64,000 nt of DNA, from positions 1 through 64,000 of the forward strand of contig JAHDKT010000070.1 of assembly GCA_018436725.1 (NCBI GenBank), given 5' to 3'. Every line of letters starts with the position of its first letter. Within the stretch, counting starts at the first letter, position 1. The translations under genes and the position numbers were made by a program. Positions 8,897-16,210 of this stretch are shown piece by piece. Under the pieces are notes generated by a model. The model saw only the letters and a program-made list of their open reading frames with translations, was not told the origin of the DNA and ran no database searches. The stretch comes from Synergistaceae bacterium. GTDB lineage: Bacteria > Synergistota > Synergistia > Synergistales > Aminobacteriaceae.

Positions 8897-9237
8897 TCAA
8901 GCACAAGGCGCACGCCTTCCTCTATCCGCTTCATGACTTCCTCTTCTACGGTTCCAAGTCTTCGGACAAGCCGCTCCTTGGAGATAGTCAATATCTGTTC
9001 GCACTTGCAATACGACGGAGACGAAAGGCCTGTACGGGGATGCGGTTCAAGCGAAATATGGAACGGGATGTCTCTTCCCTTGGTGCTGAGAGCACATACG
9101 ATGGTGTTAGGGTATCTCGGATTGCTATTCGCAGCGTCCGTCTGGAGAACAAGTGCCGGGCGGCTTCCAGCCTGCTTCGATCCTCTCGACGGAGACCAAT
9201 CCACAAGCCATATCTCCCCGCGACGAGGACTATTCAT
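8890..9237 (-). CDS. mazF: MazF/PemK-family toxin (endoribonuclease)
   Basis: A 115-residue protein beginning MNSPRRGEIWLVDWSPSRGS, the standard opening of MazF/PemK toxins. SRPALVLQTD follows, and then an NTIVCALSTKGRD segment. The length matches the family. By family knowledge it cleaves mRNA and is neutralised by its partner. The ATG at 9235-9237 lies inside the last codons of the upstream antitoxin gene (8-bp overlap), which indicates translational coupling. Its stop is at 8890-8892, next to the HigA relic. Confidence 0.88.
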   Translation of the reverse strand: MNSPRRGEIWLVDWSPSRGSKQAGSRPALVLQTDAANSNPRYPNTIVCALSTKGRDIPFHISLEPHPRTGLSSPSYCKCEQILTISKERLVRRLGTVEEEVMKRIEEGVRLVLDC

Positions 9238-9457
9238 CGTTGAGAATCTCCCTCTGCGCTTCGGAGGCGAATTCAACGTCACCTTCGTCCGCTGCTTCGC
9301 TGAATGCATCGTACAGAAGGCGCCGTTTCTCCTCTTCGATCATTTTCCTCGCGCCCTCGACGAGAAAGGAGTTCATACTGACTTTCCTGCGGCGGGAGAG
9401 CCGCTGACACTCTCGATGCATTTCTTCCGGTATTCGCACAGTGACGGTCTTTTGCAT
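9230..9457 (-). CDS. mazE: ribbon-helix-helix antitoxin of the MazF-like toxin
   Basis: A 75-residue protein starting MQKTVTVRIPEEMHRECQRL, with a short beta strand (TVTVRIP) and two helices typical of CopG/MetJ-type DNA-binding antitoxins. An acidic C-terminal tail (EAADEGDVEFASEA) would contact the toxin. GGAGGAGG precedes the start. It overlaps the toxin start by 8 bp. By family analogy it represses its own operon and neutralises the toxin. Confidence 0.82.
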   Translation of the reverse strand: MQKTVTVRIPEEMHRECQRLSRRRKVSMNSFLVEGARKMIEEEKRRLLYDAFSEAADEGDVEFASEAQREILNDE

Positions 9458-9506
9458 GAAGCATCCTCCTCCGCATGCATTTTTTACATCATTTTCCGTG
9501 CGTTTT

Positions 9507-9517
9507 ATGATAGCACA
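9507..9517 (-). promoter_or_regulatory. possible extended -10 promoter for the toxin-antitoxin pair
   Basis: On the minus strand TGCTATCAT gives an extended -10 box about 50 bp upstream of the antitoxin start. No good -35 box is visible. Confidence 0.3.
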
Positions 9518-9603
9518 AATAGATGGGAAGAGGTGCGGATCAATGAAAAAACTCGATCACTTTTTCAGTGCGTTCCCAAGACTCGGAGTCCCTTCATTCT
9601 CTC

Positions 9604-9690
9604 TCAACGAAAGAGGGCGGCTTTCGCCGCCCTCTCGACGAACTCCCGCGGTTCCCAGTGCGGGGCGCAACCGGAAAAGTCTATTCGCTC
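9604..9690 (-). pseudogene. 3' relic of a glutamine-amidotransferase-like gene with its terminator
   Basis: The minus strand reads SGCAPHWEPREFVERAAKAALFR-stop (TGA at 9604-9606). The first part matches SDCAPHWGPKEFVEWA near the C terminus of the intact gene at 14157-14903. The last part is the terminator hairpin itself, read as protein. The DNA matches around 9632-9672 and 14214-14252, joined to the hairpin at a CTCG microhomology. About 70 bp between gene and terminator is missing. It lies directly downstream of the RraA-like gene, whose transcripts the hairpin at 9612-9635 may now end. Confidence 0.6.
9612..9635 (-). terminator. hairpin downstream of the RraA-like gene
   Basis: AGAGGGCGGC (9612-9621) with GCCGCCCTCT (9626-9635) and loop TTTC. 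On the minus strand it is followed by TTTCG, a weak T tract. Confidence 0.5.
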
Positions 9691-9694
9691 CGTC

Positions 9695-10309
9695 TTATCC
9701 AAGAATCGAGTCCAGGTATTTTATCGCGCCCTCTCTGCTCGCGCCGACCCGTTCAGCCCGCTCTCTGTCTTTTTCGACTTTGCGCCGCGCTTCAACAAGC
9801 GTTTCTTCCTCTCTCTCGTATGGGACGACAACTACACCATCGGCGTCGCCGACGACAATATCCCCTGGTTTTATCGAGACGCCGCCGCAGGAAACGGGAA
9901 CGTCGATCTCACCGCCACCCGACTTGGCGCTTGCCGCCATGCACGTTCCCCTGCAGAAAACGGGGAATTTCAATGCCCTGATATCGGCTATATCCCGAAT
10001 TACGCCGTCGAAAACAAGACCGACAATGCCGAGCGTTCGAGCGAGTCCTACCATGAAGTCGCCCATGGTTGCCCTGTAGGTCTCTCCTTTCATATCCACG
10101 ACGAGTACCTTCCCCGGCTCGGAGCGCCGCAAGGCCTCGAGGACGATTCTATTGTCTCCGGCTGGAGCCTTGACCGTCATGGCGCGTCCACATACGCGGT
10201 AGTCCTCTTGGAGCGGTTTTATTGCGTGGTCAAGGCCATTCATGCCTCCGAGCGCATCGGAAATGCACGGTGTCGGAATCCGCGAGAACTCCTCCAGGAT
10301 TTTTTCCAT
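9695..10309 (-). CDS. RraA/HMG-aldolase-family protein
   Basis: A 204-residue protein of the RraA-like superfamily, which includes 4-hydroxy-4-methyl-2-oxoglutarate aldolases, oxaloacetate decarboxylases and RNase E inhibitors. Visible markers are TPCISDAL near the start, the metal/substrate loop DGVIRDIADI near residue 100, and GDIVVGDADGVVVVP near residue 155. The RD pair in DGVIRD is the catalytic Arg-Asp of aldolase members. GGAGGG precedes the ATG. It follows a LysR gene and an aconitase on the same strand, so a role in cleaving or decarboxylating a tricarboxylic or 2-oxo acid is more likely than RNase control. The exact substrate cannot be read. Confidence 0.8.
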   Translation of the reverse strand: MEKILEEFSRIPTPCISDALGGMNGLDHAIKPLQEDYRVCGRAMTVKAPAGDNRIVLEALRRSEPGKVLVVDMKGETYRATMGDFMVGLARTLGIVGLVFDGVIRDIADIRALKFPVFCRGTCMAASAKSGGGEIDVPVSCGGVSIKPGDIVVGDADGVVVVPYEREEETLVEARRKVEKDRERAERVGASREGAIKYLDSILG

Positions 10310-10474
10310 AGTGCGTCCCTCCAGTTATGGTGTATGGTTCCTCTATGCGAAGCCTTTTCAGACGGAATCCGGAGCACGACGCCGCATATTCCGCCACGGT
10401 GTTCACGTCTTCTTGTTCTTTTTTCGTATTGATTCGGAAGCCTTGCTGTAATTTGGATGCGCCGCCGCACGCCT

Positions 10475-11365
10475 TCAGAATGCTTCTTTGATCAAAGAGA
10501 TTAGATTGTTTTCGGGAGGGCCGATGTATGCTCCCTTTCGATAGAATGCGCGAACCGTCCATTGAGTGATACGATATTTTTTCGCTCCGTGCTCTTCGCG
10601 CGTCAGAATCAATGTCGTCCGCGGGACTATCGTCGCTCCAAGGCCGGAAGCCGCGAGTTTATAAGAGGCCAGATTGCTGCTTGTCTCCAGTACGACATTC
10701 GGGACTATGTTCATCGAGGCGAAAAAAGCATCGACGAAATACCGCATAATATGCCCTTCGCGTAAAAATATAAAATCCAGATCGCCAAGTGCAGGAAGGC
10801 ACAATTGTTTTCCGCCGCTATCTTTAAAATGAACGTCCTTCAGATAATCTTTGTGCGCAACCAGAAAAATCGGCTCCTCGAAGAGATCAACGGCGTCGAC
10901 TGTTTCATCCGGCGACTGATAGGGCAAAACGGCCATGTCGATGCGTCCCTCCCGAAGATAGTTCATGAGAGTTCTTCCGTCGGCCGTTACGAATTTAAGT
11001 TCTATATTCGGGTAACGCTCCTTATATTTAGGAAATATGATCGGGACCATGTACGAGAGACGTTCGTGAGGGAAACCGAGTCTGATACGCCCTGCGATGT
11101 TTCCCGATATATCGCTCATCTCCCGCATCATGCTGTCGTACTGCATGAGCATCGAGCGGGCATGTTCGAGGAAACGCTCCCCCGCGTATGTCGGTTCAAG
11201 CGGCGAAGCCGTCGAGCGCTCGAATAGACGGATTCCCAGCTCCTCCTCGATTTTAGCGATAAAATTGCTCAACGAAGGTTGGGATATCATCAGCTCTTTT
11301 GCCGCCTTGCTGATGTTTCTATGGTTCGCGACGGTACAAATGTAGTGTAGATGTCTGAAATTCAT
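10475..11365 (-). CDS. LysR-family transcriptional regulator
   Basis: A 296-residue LTTR. The N-terminal winged helix-turn-helix covers residues 1-60 (ISKAAKELMISQPSLSNFI, then EEELGIRLFERS). The C-terminal two-lobed effector domain runs from about residue 90 onward. The ATG at 11365 has GAGG about 9 bp upstream; longer starts lack a ribosome site. It is encoded between the RraA-like gene and the aconitase, all on one strand, and probably senses a carboxylic acid and controls this set. A hairpin plus T5 in its leader could attenuate it. Confidence 0.88.
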   Translation of the reverse strand: MNFRHLHYICTVANHRNISKAAKELMISQPSLSNFIAKIEEELGIRLFERSTASPLEPTYAGERFLEHARSMLMQYDSMMREMSDISGNIAGRIRLGFPHERLSYMVPIIFPKYKERYPNIELKFVTADGRTLMNYLREGRIDMAVLPYQSPDETVDAVDLFEEPIFLVAHKDYLKDVHFKDSGGKQLCLPALGDLDFIFLREGHIMRYFVDAFFASMNIVPNVVLETSSNLASYKLAASGLGATIVPRTTLILTREEHGAKKYRITQWTVRAFYRKGAYIGPPENNLISLIKEAF

Positions 11366-11382
11366 TCTCAACATCCTCATTT

Positions 11383-11412
11383 CAAAAAGAGGAGAGGGGG
11401 ATGCCTCTCCTC
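11383..11412 (-). terminator. hairpin with T5 just upstream of the LysR gene
   Basis: GAGGAGAGG (11389-11397) pairs with CCTCTCCTC (11404-11412). On the minus strand the stem is followed by TTTTT, 18 bp before the LysR start. It would stop read-through from the aconitase side, or act as an attenuator if transcription starts at the promoter at 11442. Confidence 0.6.
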
Positions 11413-11441
11413 GTCCATGAACAAGAAATCGCATTTCCATT

Positions 11442-11452
11442 ATTATAACAAA
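11442..11452 (-). promoter_or_regulatory. extended -10 promoter for the LysR gene
   Basis: On the minus strand the sequence TTTGTTATAAT contains a perfect TATAAT with an upstream TG. The -35 match is poor. The surrounding 11441-11520 stretch is distinctly AT-rich. Confidence 0.45.
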
Positions 11453-11518
11453 AGAATTTTTTGTTCAGAGACAGGAGAGAGCCCGCGATGATATGGACTA
11501 TAAAAATAGTTAAAAAAT

Positions 11519-11812
11519 AGATGTCGTCACCAATAAGGCAGTCGATCTGCTCCAAGTATTTTTACTGAATAACGCCGAACCGCTTGAGTAACGCAGTTCC
11601 GAAAAAAACCACCAGGATATCGCCGCCGATGCGACTCTTCCATACGTGCGGTCTTTCGCCGATTTCGTCGAGCACGCCTCAAAAGCTTGCGCAGAGCGCG
11701 ATCTGTCCCGCCATGTCGGTCGTCGAAGCGCCTTTGTAGGCGGCAAAGACGATGACGACGAAAGCTCCGAGAAACAATCTCCATGACAGTCCTCTAGTTT
11801 CAACGTCGCAAG
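11519..11812 (-). pseudogene. relic of a 2-hydroxycarboxylate (CitS/MaeN-like) transporter
   Basis: One minus-strand frame reads LSWRLFLGAFVVIVFAAYKG, then a block ending AGQIALCASF-stop. GVLDEIGERPHVWKSRIGGD, ILVVFFGTALLKRFGVIQ-stop and KYLEQIDCLIGDDIYF-stop follow. The order of a hydrophobic segment, G-x-L-x-E-I-G-x-x-x-P, an IGGD/GGG loop, a second hydrophobic segment and a P/Q-x-K-Y-L-E segment is that of the N-terminal part of the 2HCT family of Na+/citrate-malate symporters. Three stops interrupt it and the other membrane segments are absent, so it cannot make a carrier. It begins right after the aconitase stop, suggesting a former transporter-aconitase operon. Confidence 0.55.
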
Positions 11813-11835
11813 GAGCGACTCTCTTTCGTTATCGA

Positions 11836-13806
11836 TCATTCGTTCCTTTCCTTAATATTTCGGAATGCGTCTTTCACTTTGGAGAGTCGACCGCCGCAGA
11901 GAACGATATCCTTCTCTTCCCCGGAGAGTTCCGCTACGGCCGTAAAATACGCTTTCTTCGTCAAGTTTTCAATTCTTACAACGCCGCTCGGAACTTGTTG
12001 CCGCCATTCCTCTATAACCAGTTCATCGCCAAGCGAAATACCGTCGTAATCGGCCGGATTAGCGAAAAGCAGAGGAAGAACGCCGTAGTTGATAAGATTA
12101 TTCCTGTGTATCCGCGCCAACGATTTGACGATAACGGCCTTGACGCCGAGGAACATCGGCGTGATCGCAGCGTGTTCCCGGCTGGAGCCCTGTCCGTAAT
12201 TCTCTCCGCCGACGATAAAACTATTTTTCATCTCCTTCGCTCTCGCGACGAAAGCCGGGTCGTATCTGAAAAAAGCGTACTCCGCTATAAGAGGAATATT
12301 GGATCGCATCGATGAAAACTCGGCTCCGGCAGGCGTAATATCGTCGGTACTGATGTTGTCGCCGGTTTTCAGGCTGACCCTTGCATCGATACGATCCGGG
12401 AGAGGAGTATTGACGGGAAGCGGTTTAATATTAGGCCCTCTGATGATTTCGACGTCGTGCGTATTTGCGAGCGGGGGAATCAGCAAATTATCGTTGATCG
12501 GCAAACTTTCCGGTTCCCGGACATCGGCGAGAAGAGAGAGGTCCTCCATTATTTCGGAGGGAGCGGCTAGTACTCCTTTGATCGCGGTAGCCGCCGCCGT
12601 CTCCGGACCGACAAGATAGATTCGGGCATCGGGAGTCCCTCCTCTGCCCTTGAAATTTCTGTTCGATGTCCTGACCGAAACCCCGTTGGTTGCAGGGGCT
12701 TGCCCTATTCCAGCGCATGCGCCGCAGGCGAATTCGGTGATTCTCGCTCCGGCGTCGACGAGGTCGGCAATATGTCCTTCGTCGAGAAGTTTTCTAAAAA
12801 TCTGTCGCGTACTTACGGAAACGGTCAAGTTGACGTCGTCGTGAACTTTCCTCCCCTTCAACAGAAGGGCCGCTTTTTTGATGTCGGAATACGATGCGTT
12901 GGTGCAACTGCCTATATATACCTGCCGGACGGGATGTTTTTCCACCTCTCTGACGGTTTTGACGTTGTCGGGCATATCCGGACAGGCGACAAGAGGTTCT
13001 ATCGCGTCAAGGTCGATCAGTATTTCCTGATCGTAAGAGCATCCTTCATCCGCAGACAGTTCGACAAACTGCGCCTCCCTTCTCTGCGAGGAGAAAAATG
13101 CACGTACATTCTCGTCGGCGGGAAAAACCGATGTCGTCGCGCCCAATTCAGCGCCCATGTTGGCGATAGTGGCTCGTTCCGGTACTTCCAAGCTCTTCAG
13201 ACCGTCTCCCGCGTATTCGAAAATTTTTCCCAGTCCACCTTTGACGCCGAATCTGCGCAACATCTCGAGAATCACGTCTTTCGCGCCGCTTCCGGGCCTC
13301 AGCTTTCCAACGAGATGCACCTTGACGATTTCCGGCATGTTCAAGCGCATCGGCAAACCCGCCATCGCCATAGCGACGTCCATACCTCCGGCTCCGACGG
13401 CGAGCATTCCGACAGCGCCCGCCGTCGTCGTATGACTGTCCGTACCGAGCAAACTTTTTCCGGGTACCGCGAAACGGGCCAGATGTACGGAATGGCAAAT
13501 GCCATTCCCTGGACGTGAAAGATAAATACCATACTTCTTGGCGATCAATTGAAGAAAAATATGATCATCCGGAGTTTTATTGTCAATATATAAAAGATTG
13601 TGGTCCAGATAGCTTACGGAGATTTCGGTTCTTACTCCGGGCAACCCCAGCGCCTCGAAAGCAAGATACGCCATGACTGCGGTTATATCATGCGTGAGCG
13701 TTTGATCGATGCGAATCTCTATCTCCGAGTCTTTCGTCAATGATCGAGGCGCTGTCATGTGCGTCGAGAGCAGCTTTTGCGAAAGGTTCATAGCAGGCAA
13801 AGACAT
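11836..13806 (-). CDS. aconitate hydratase (single-chain, Aquifex-type aconitase/IPM-isomerase family)
   Basis: A 656-residue [4Fe-4S] hydro-lyase that would interconvert citrate and isocitrate or a homologue. The N-terminal domain carries IDQTLTHDITAVMAYL, LLGTDSHTTTAGAVG and the cluster ligands in IGSCTNASYSD and FACGACAGIGQ. The C-terminal swivel domain has NISTDDITPAG and GGENYGQGSSREHAAI. The length fits the short single-chain aconitases rather than the 900-residue AcnA. The start is uncertain. CAGGAGGG lies very close to ATG 13806; a TTG at 13800 or the ATG at 13791 (which matches the usual family start MNL) are alternatives. It lies upstream of a transporter relic, LysR and RraA-like genes. 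Confidence 0.87.
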   Translation of the reverse strand: MSLPAMNLSQKLLSTHMTAPRSLTKDSEIEIRIDQTLTHDITAVMAYLAFEALGLPGVRTEISVSYLDHNLLYIDNKTPDDHIFLQLIAKKYGIYLSRPGNGICHSVHLARFAVPGKSLLGTDSHTTTAGAVGMLAVGAGGMDVAMAMAGLPMRLNMPEIVKVHLVGKLRPGSGAKDVILEMLRRFGVKGGLGKIFEYAGDGLKSLEVPERATIANMGAELGATTSVFPADENVRAFFSSQRREAQFVELSADEGCSYDQEILIDLDAIEPLVACPDMPDNVKTVREVEKHPVRQVYIGSCTNASYSDIKKAALLLKGRKVHDDVNLTVSVSTRQIFRKLLDEGHIADLVDAGARITEFACGACAGIGQAPATNGVSVRTSNRNFKGRGGTPDARIYLVGPETAAATAIKGVLAAPSEIMEDLSLLADVREPESLPINDNLLIPPLANTHDVEIIRGPNIKPLPVNTPLPDRIDARVSLKTGDNISTDDITPAGAEFSSMRSNIPLIAEYAFFRYDPAFVARAKEMKNSFIVGGENYGQGSSREHAAITPMFLGVKAVIVKSLARIHRNNLINYGVLPLLFANPADYDGISLGDELVIEEWRQQVPSGVVRIENLTKKAYFTAVAELSGEEKDIVLCGGRLSKVKDAFRNIKERNE

Positions 13807-13954
13807 TCCCTCCTGTGCGTAAAGATACCGTCGATACGGCATTCGCTTCAAGGCCCGTTCACTCATAAAAACCGGGGTGAAGAATCCATCGCTCTTCGAA
13901 AAAACAGTATGTGTTCTCTTGTCGATTTTTGGAAATACGAAAACGACGCGTTCT

Positions 13955-13974
13955 TTATAGCTGTACGGCTATAA
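13955..13974. promoter_or_regulatory. TTATAGC/GCTATAA dyad upstream of the aconitase
   Basis: TTATAGC (13955-13961) and GCTATAA (13968-13974) form an interrupted dyad 150 bp upstream of the aconitase start. The ATAG-CTAT core resembles LysR-type binding sites. The gap 13807-14156 otherwise holds the 26-bp tandem repeat, a terminator and a doubtful small frame at 13955-14089. Confidence 0.3.
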
Positions 13975-14089
13975 GCAGGGCATCTTGAACAACAGACCGG
14001 GCCATCTCGCCGATAAGGAACGTCCGCGCGACTTTAGAATTCACCGCTCGGGGCGTGCATCCGGCAGATGGAATTCTTTTCTGACGCAT
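13955..14089 (-). CDS. doubtful 44-codon ORF
   Basis: A minus-strand frame from ATG 14089 to TAA 13955 contains RTFLIGEMARSVVQDALLI, with coding-like codons. No ribosome site or recognised family. It may be the tail of a decayed gene whose upstream part was replaced by the tandem repeat. Confidence 0.2.
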   Translation of the reverse strand: MRQKRIPSAGCTPRAVNSKVARTFLIGEMARSVVQDALLIAVQL

Positions 14090-14119
14090 AAAAATGGAAT
14101 TCTTTTCTGACGCATAAAA
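14068..14119. repeat. 26-bp tandem direct repeat, two copies
   Basis: The unit ATGGAATTCTTTTCTGACGC followed by ATAAAA occurs at 14068-14093 and again at 14094-14119 without a mismatch. It ends against the terminator of the amidotransferase-like gene. Exact identity suggests a recent slippage duplication. Confidence 0.85.
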
Positions 14120-14145
14120 AAAGGGGCGGCTTTCGCCGCCCTCTC
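14112..14145 (-). terminator. terminator of the nucleoside-uptake operon
   Basis: On the minus strand GAGGGCGGC-GAAA-GCCGCCCC is followed by a run of eight T (A run at 14115-14122). It lies 12 bp after the stop of the last gene at 14157. Confidence 0.85.
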
Positions 14146-14156
14146 GTCTTCCATTC

Positions 14157-14903
14157 CTACTCGCCGCAGAGCCAGCCGAAGAAGCGGCTCCAGAAGAGCG
14201 GGTAGTTCGCCCACTCGACGAACTCCTTCGGCCCCCAGTGCGGGGCGCAGTCGGAGGCGAAGGCGGCCGTGCGGCCCTTGCCGACGAGGCGGACCGCCAC
14301 GAAGGGGTCTTTGCCGACCGAGGCCAGAAGGCGGCCTTCGGGGCGGAGCGTCGTCCGGTTATACCCCAGGAAGTGCGGCCACGCGCCGATTCCCTGCATC
14401 ATCGGGTGTCCCTCCTCCGTCGTGACCGGGGTGATTCCCTCGGGCTTCTCCACCCTGTCGTCGAAGTTCATTATCTTGACGGGCAGTATCTCGTCGACGG
14501 CCGTGTCGGCGTAGCGCGCCTTGCCGTCGATCCCCGCGAAGGAGAGGTAGCCCCCGATCATGGCGAAGCCGCCCCCCTGCTCGACGTACTCGCGGACGAC
14601 CTCCAGCCTGTTCGGCATCACCTTGCTTCTGTTGAAGGTGTCGCCCGAGAGCAGCAGCGAGTTGGCCCCTATGTCGGAGAGGGCGACCGCGCCGTACGCG
14701 GCAAGCTCCTTCGCCGTGAAGGGGAAGCCGTCCGCGACTTCGTGCCCCGGCAGATGCACGACCTCGAAGCCGTGCTTCTCCAGCGCTTCCTTCAGCCATC
14801 CGATGCCCGTTTCGTACTCGCAGCTCGTGAAGATGTCGAACCCCTTGATGTGGGAGATGTGCTTCACCCACGACTCTCCCGCGATCAGCACGCGCTTGTT
14901 CAT
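14157..14903 (-). CDS. glutamine amidotransferase-like protein (PF07090 type)
   Basis: A 248-residue cytosolic protein with a class-I-amidotransferase-like fold. Recognisable blocks are AGESWVKHISHIKGFD near the start, HLPGHEV near 60, ALSDIGANSLLL near 80, GGGFAMIGGYLSFAGIDGKA near 125 and FASDCAPHWGPKEFVEWA near the C terminus. The nucleophile-elbow Cys of true amidotransferases is not evident (the elbow reads MIGGYLSF), so enzymatic activity is uncertain. GGAGG precedes the ATG, which overlaps the stop of the M20 peptidase (ATGA). As last gene of the nucleoside operon it probably acts on a breakdown product; the substrate is unknown. A decayed 3' copy is at 9604-9690. Confidence 0.8.
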   Translation of the reverse strand: MNKRVLIAGESWVKHISHIKGFDIFTSCEYETGIGWLKEALEKHGFEVVHLPGHEVADGFPFTAKELAAYGAVALSDIGANSLLLSGDTFNRSKVMPNRLEVVREYVEQGGGFAMIGGYLSFAGIDGKARYADTAVDEILPVKIMNFDDRVEKPEGITPVTTEEGHPMMQGIGAWPHFLGYNRTTLRPEGRLLASVGKDPFVAVRLVGKGRTAAFASDCAPHWGPKEFVEWANYPLFWSRFFGWLCGE

Positions 14904-16198
14904 GAACGCTCCTCCTTGTGACGCCCGCACCAGTCCAGAATAAGGCGGGCGTAGATTTCAACGTAGTCCAGATAGTCGTTCGCTTCGATATACTCGTCCG
15001 GCGAGTGGCACTGCTCCTGGCGCCCCGGCCCGGTGATCACCACGGGCATCGTGCCGATGTTCCGCAGCAGCCGGGCGTCGTTCCCCGCCGGGGAGCCGAC
15101 CACGGGCGGCGCCTCTTTGCGCACGGAGGCGATGCTCTCCTCGACGGCGAGCACGAAGGGGTGCTCCCGCTCCATCTCGAACGCGCCCCCCGCCTGGTAG
15201 ACGGAGATCTCCGGAGGGTTGTCCCGCAGCCACGGGTCGCCCGCGGCGCGGAGCAGCAGTCGCTCCGTCACCTCCTTGACCACGGAATCGTGGCTCATCG
15301 TCTCCGGGTGATAGTGGAGGCAGAGCTTGAAGACGCAACGGTCGGGCACGGTGGAACCCGCCGTTCCCCCCTCGATGACGCCGATGTTGAGCGTCGGGGG
15401 CGGGAGAAGGGGGTGCTTGTAGCGCATCAGCCACTCGTGTTCGAGGTCGTCGAGCGCGCCCATCAGCAGGACCGCCTTTTCGATGGCGTTGACGCCCTTC
15501 CACTTGCTCCCCGAGTGCAGCGCGACACCGCGCACCTCCACCTTGAAGAAGACGAACCCCATGTGCGCCACGGTGACCGAGCCGTTCGACGGCTCGCAGA
15601 CCACCGCCGCGTCCGCCCTGTGGCCGGAAAGCATCGCAGCCAGCGACCCGTTCCCCCCGCCCTCCTCGTCCACGACGGAGAGGATGGTCACGTCGCCGGG
15701 GAGCGGAATCCCCGCGTCCTGCAGCAGCTTCACTCCGAGCACGGAGGCCAGCAGGCCGCCCTTCATATCGCACGTCCCGAGCCCCCAAATCCTCCCGTCG
15801 CGCACCTGCGCGTCGAGCGGGTCGAAGCTCCACAGCTCCCTCGGGCCGGACGGCATGGTGTCGATATGGCCGTCGAAAAGGAGCGAACGCCCCTCCCCGC
15901 CCTTGAAACGGCCGATCAGGTTCCACCGGGAGAAGCCGTCGCCCGAGTAGACGTGGCCGGGGTTTCCCTCGCCGAAGCGCGCGAGCCCGTCCTGGATGAT
16001 CTCCTCGGTCAGCGGCTCGCGGACGGTCTCCGCGCCCATCTGGCGCAGCAGGGCCTCCATCCAGAGCTGCCCCGTCTCTTCCCCGCCGCCTTCGATACCG
16101 TGGCCGACCACCGCGGTGTCCAGCGAGGCCAGCTCCAGCAGGCGCGCGACGTACTCGTCCCGACGCAGGCGCAGCGTCTCTTTCAGCATATCCGCCAC
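14900..16198 (-). CDS. M20-family metallohydrolase (ArgE/DapE/CPG2-like)
   Basis: A 432-residue zinc hydrolase that would remove an acyl or amino-acyl group from an amide. Metal-site motifs are LLFDGHIDTMP (His-x-Asp), the bridging Asp in GLGTCDMKGGL, and the catalytic/metal pair VVDEEGGGNGS; the distal His lies in EQCHSPDEY. A dimerisation domain occupies roughly residues 190-310. A GTG start at 16198 has GGGGGA 7 bp upstream. It sits between the nucleoside hydrolase and the amidotransferase-like gene with a 4-bp overlap downstream. Its place in a nucleoside operon suggests a modified-nucleoside or ureido/N-carbamoyl substrate, but this is inference. Confidence 0.88.
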   Translation of the reverse strand: MADMLKETLRLRRDEYVARLLELASLDTAVVGHGIEGGGEETGQLWMEALLRQMGAETVREPLTEEIIQDGLARFGEGNPGHVYSGDGFSRWNLIGRFKGGEGRSLLFDGHIDTMPSGPRELWSFDPLDAQVRDGRIWGLGTCDMKGGLLASVLGVKLLQDAGIPLPGDVTILSVVDEEGGGNGSLAAMLSGHRADAAVVCEPSNGSVTVAHMGFVFFKVEVRGVALHSGSKWKGVNAIEKAVLLMGALDDLEHEWLMRYKHPLLPPPTLNIGVIEGGTAGSTVPDRCVFKLCLHYHPETMSHDSVVKEVTERLLLRAAGDPWLRDNPPEISVYQAGGAFEMEREHPFVLAVEESIASVRKEAPPVVGSPAGNDARLLRNIGTMPVVITGPGRQEQCHSPDEYIEANDYLDYVEIYARLILDWCGRHKEERS

Positions 16199-16210
16199 AA
16201 AGCTTCCCCC

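Noticed and set aside
11510..11839. A 109-codon minus-strand ORF after the aconitase as a real gene
   Set aside because: Its translation shows no domain, whereas a neighbouring frame with stops carries transporter homology, so the open frame is incidental.
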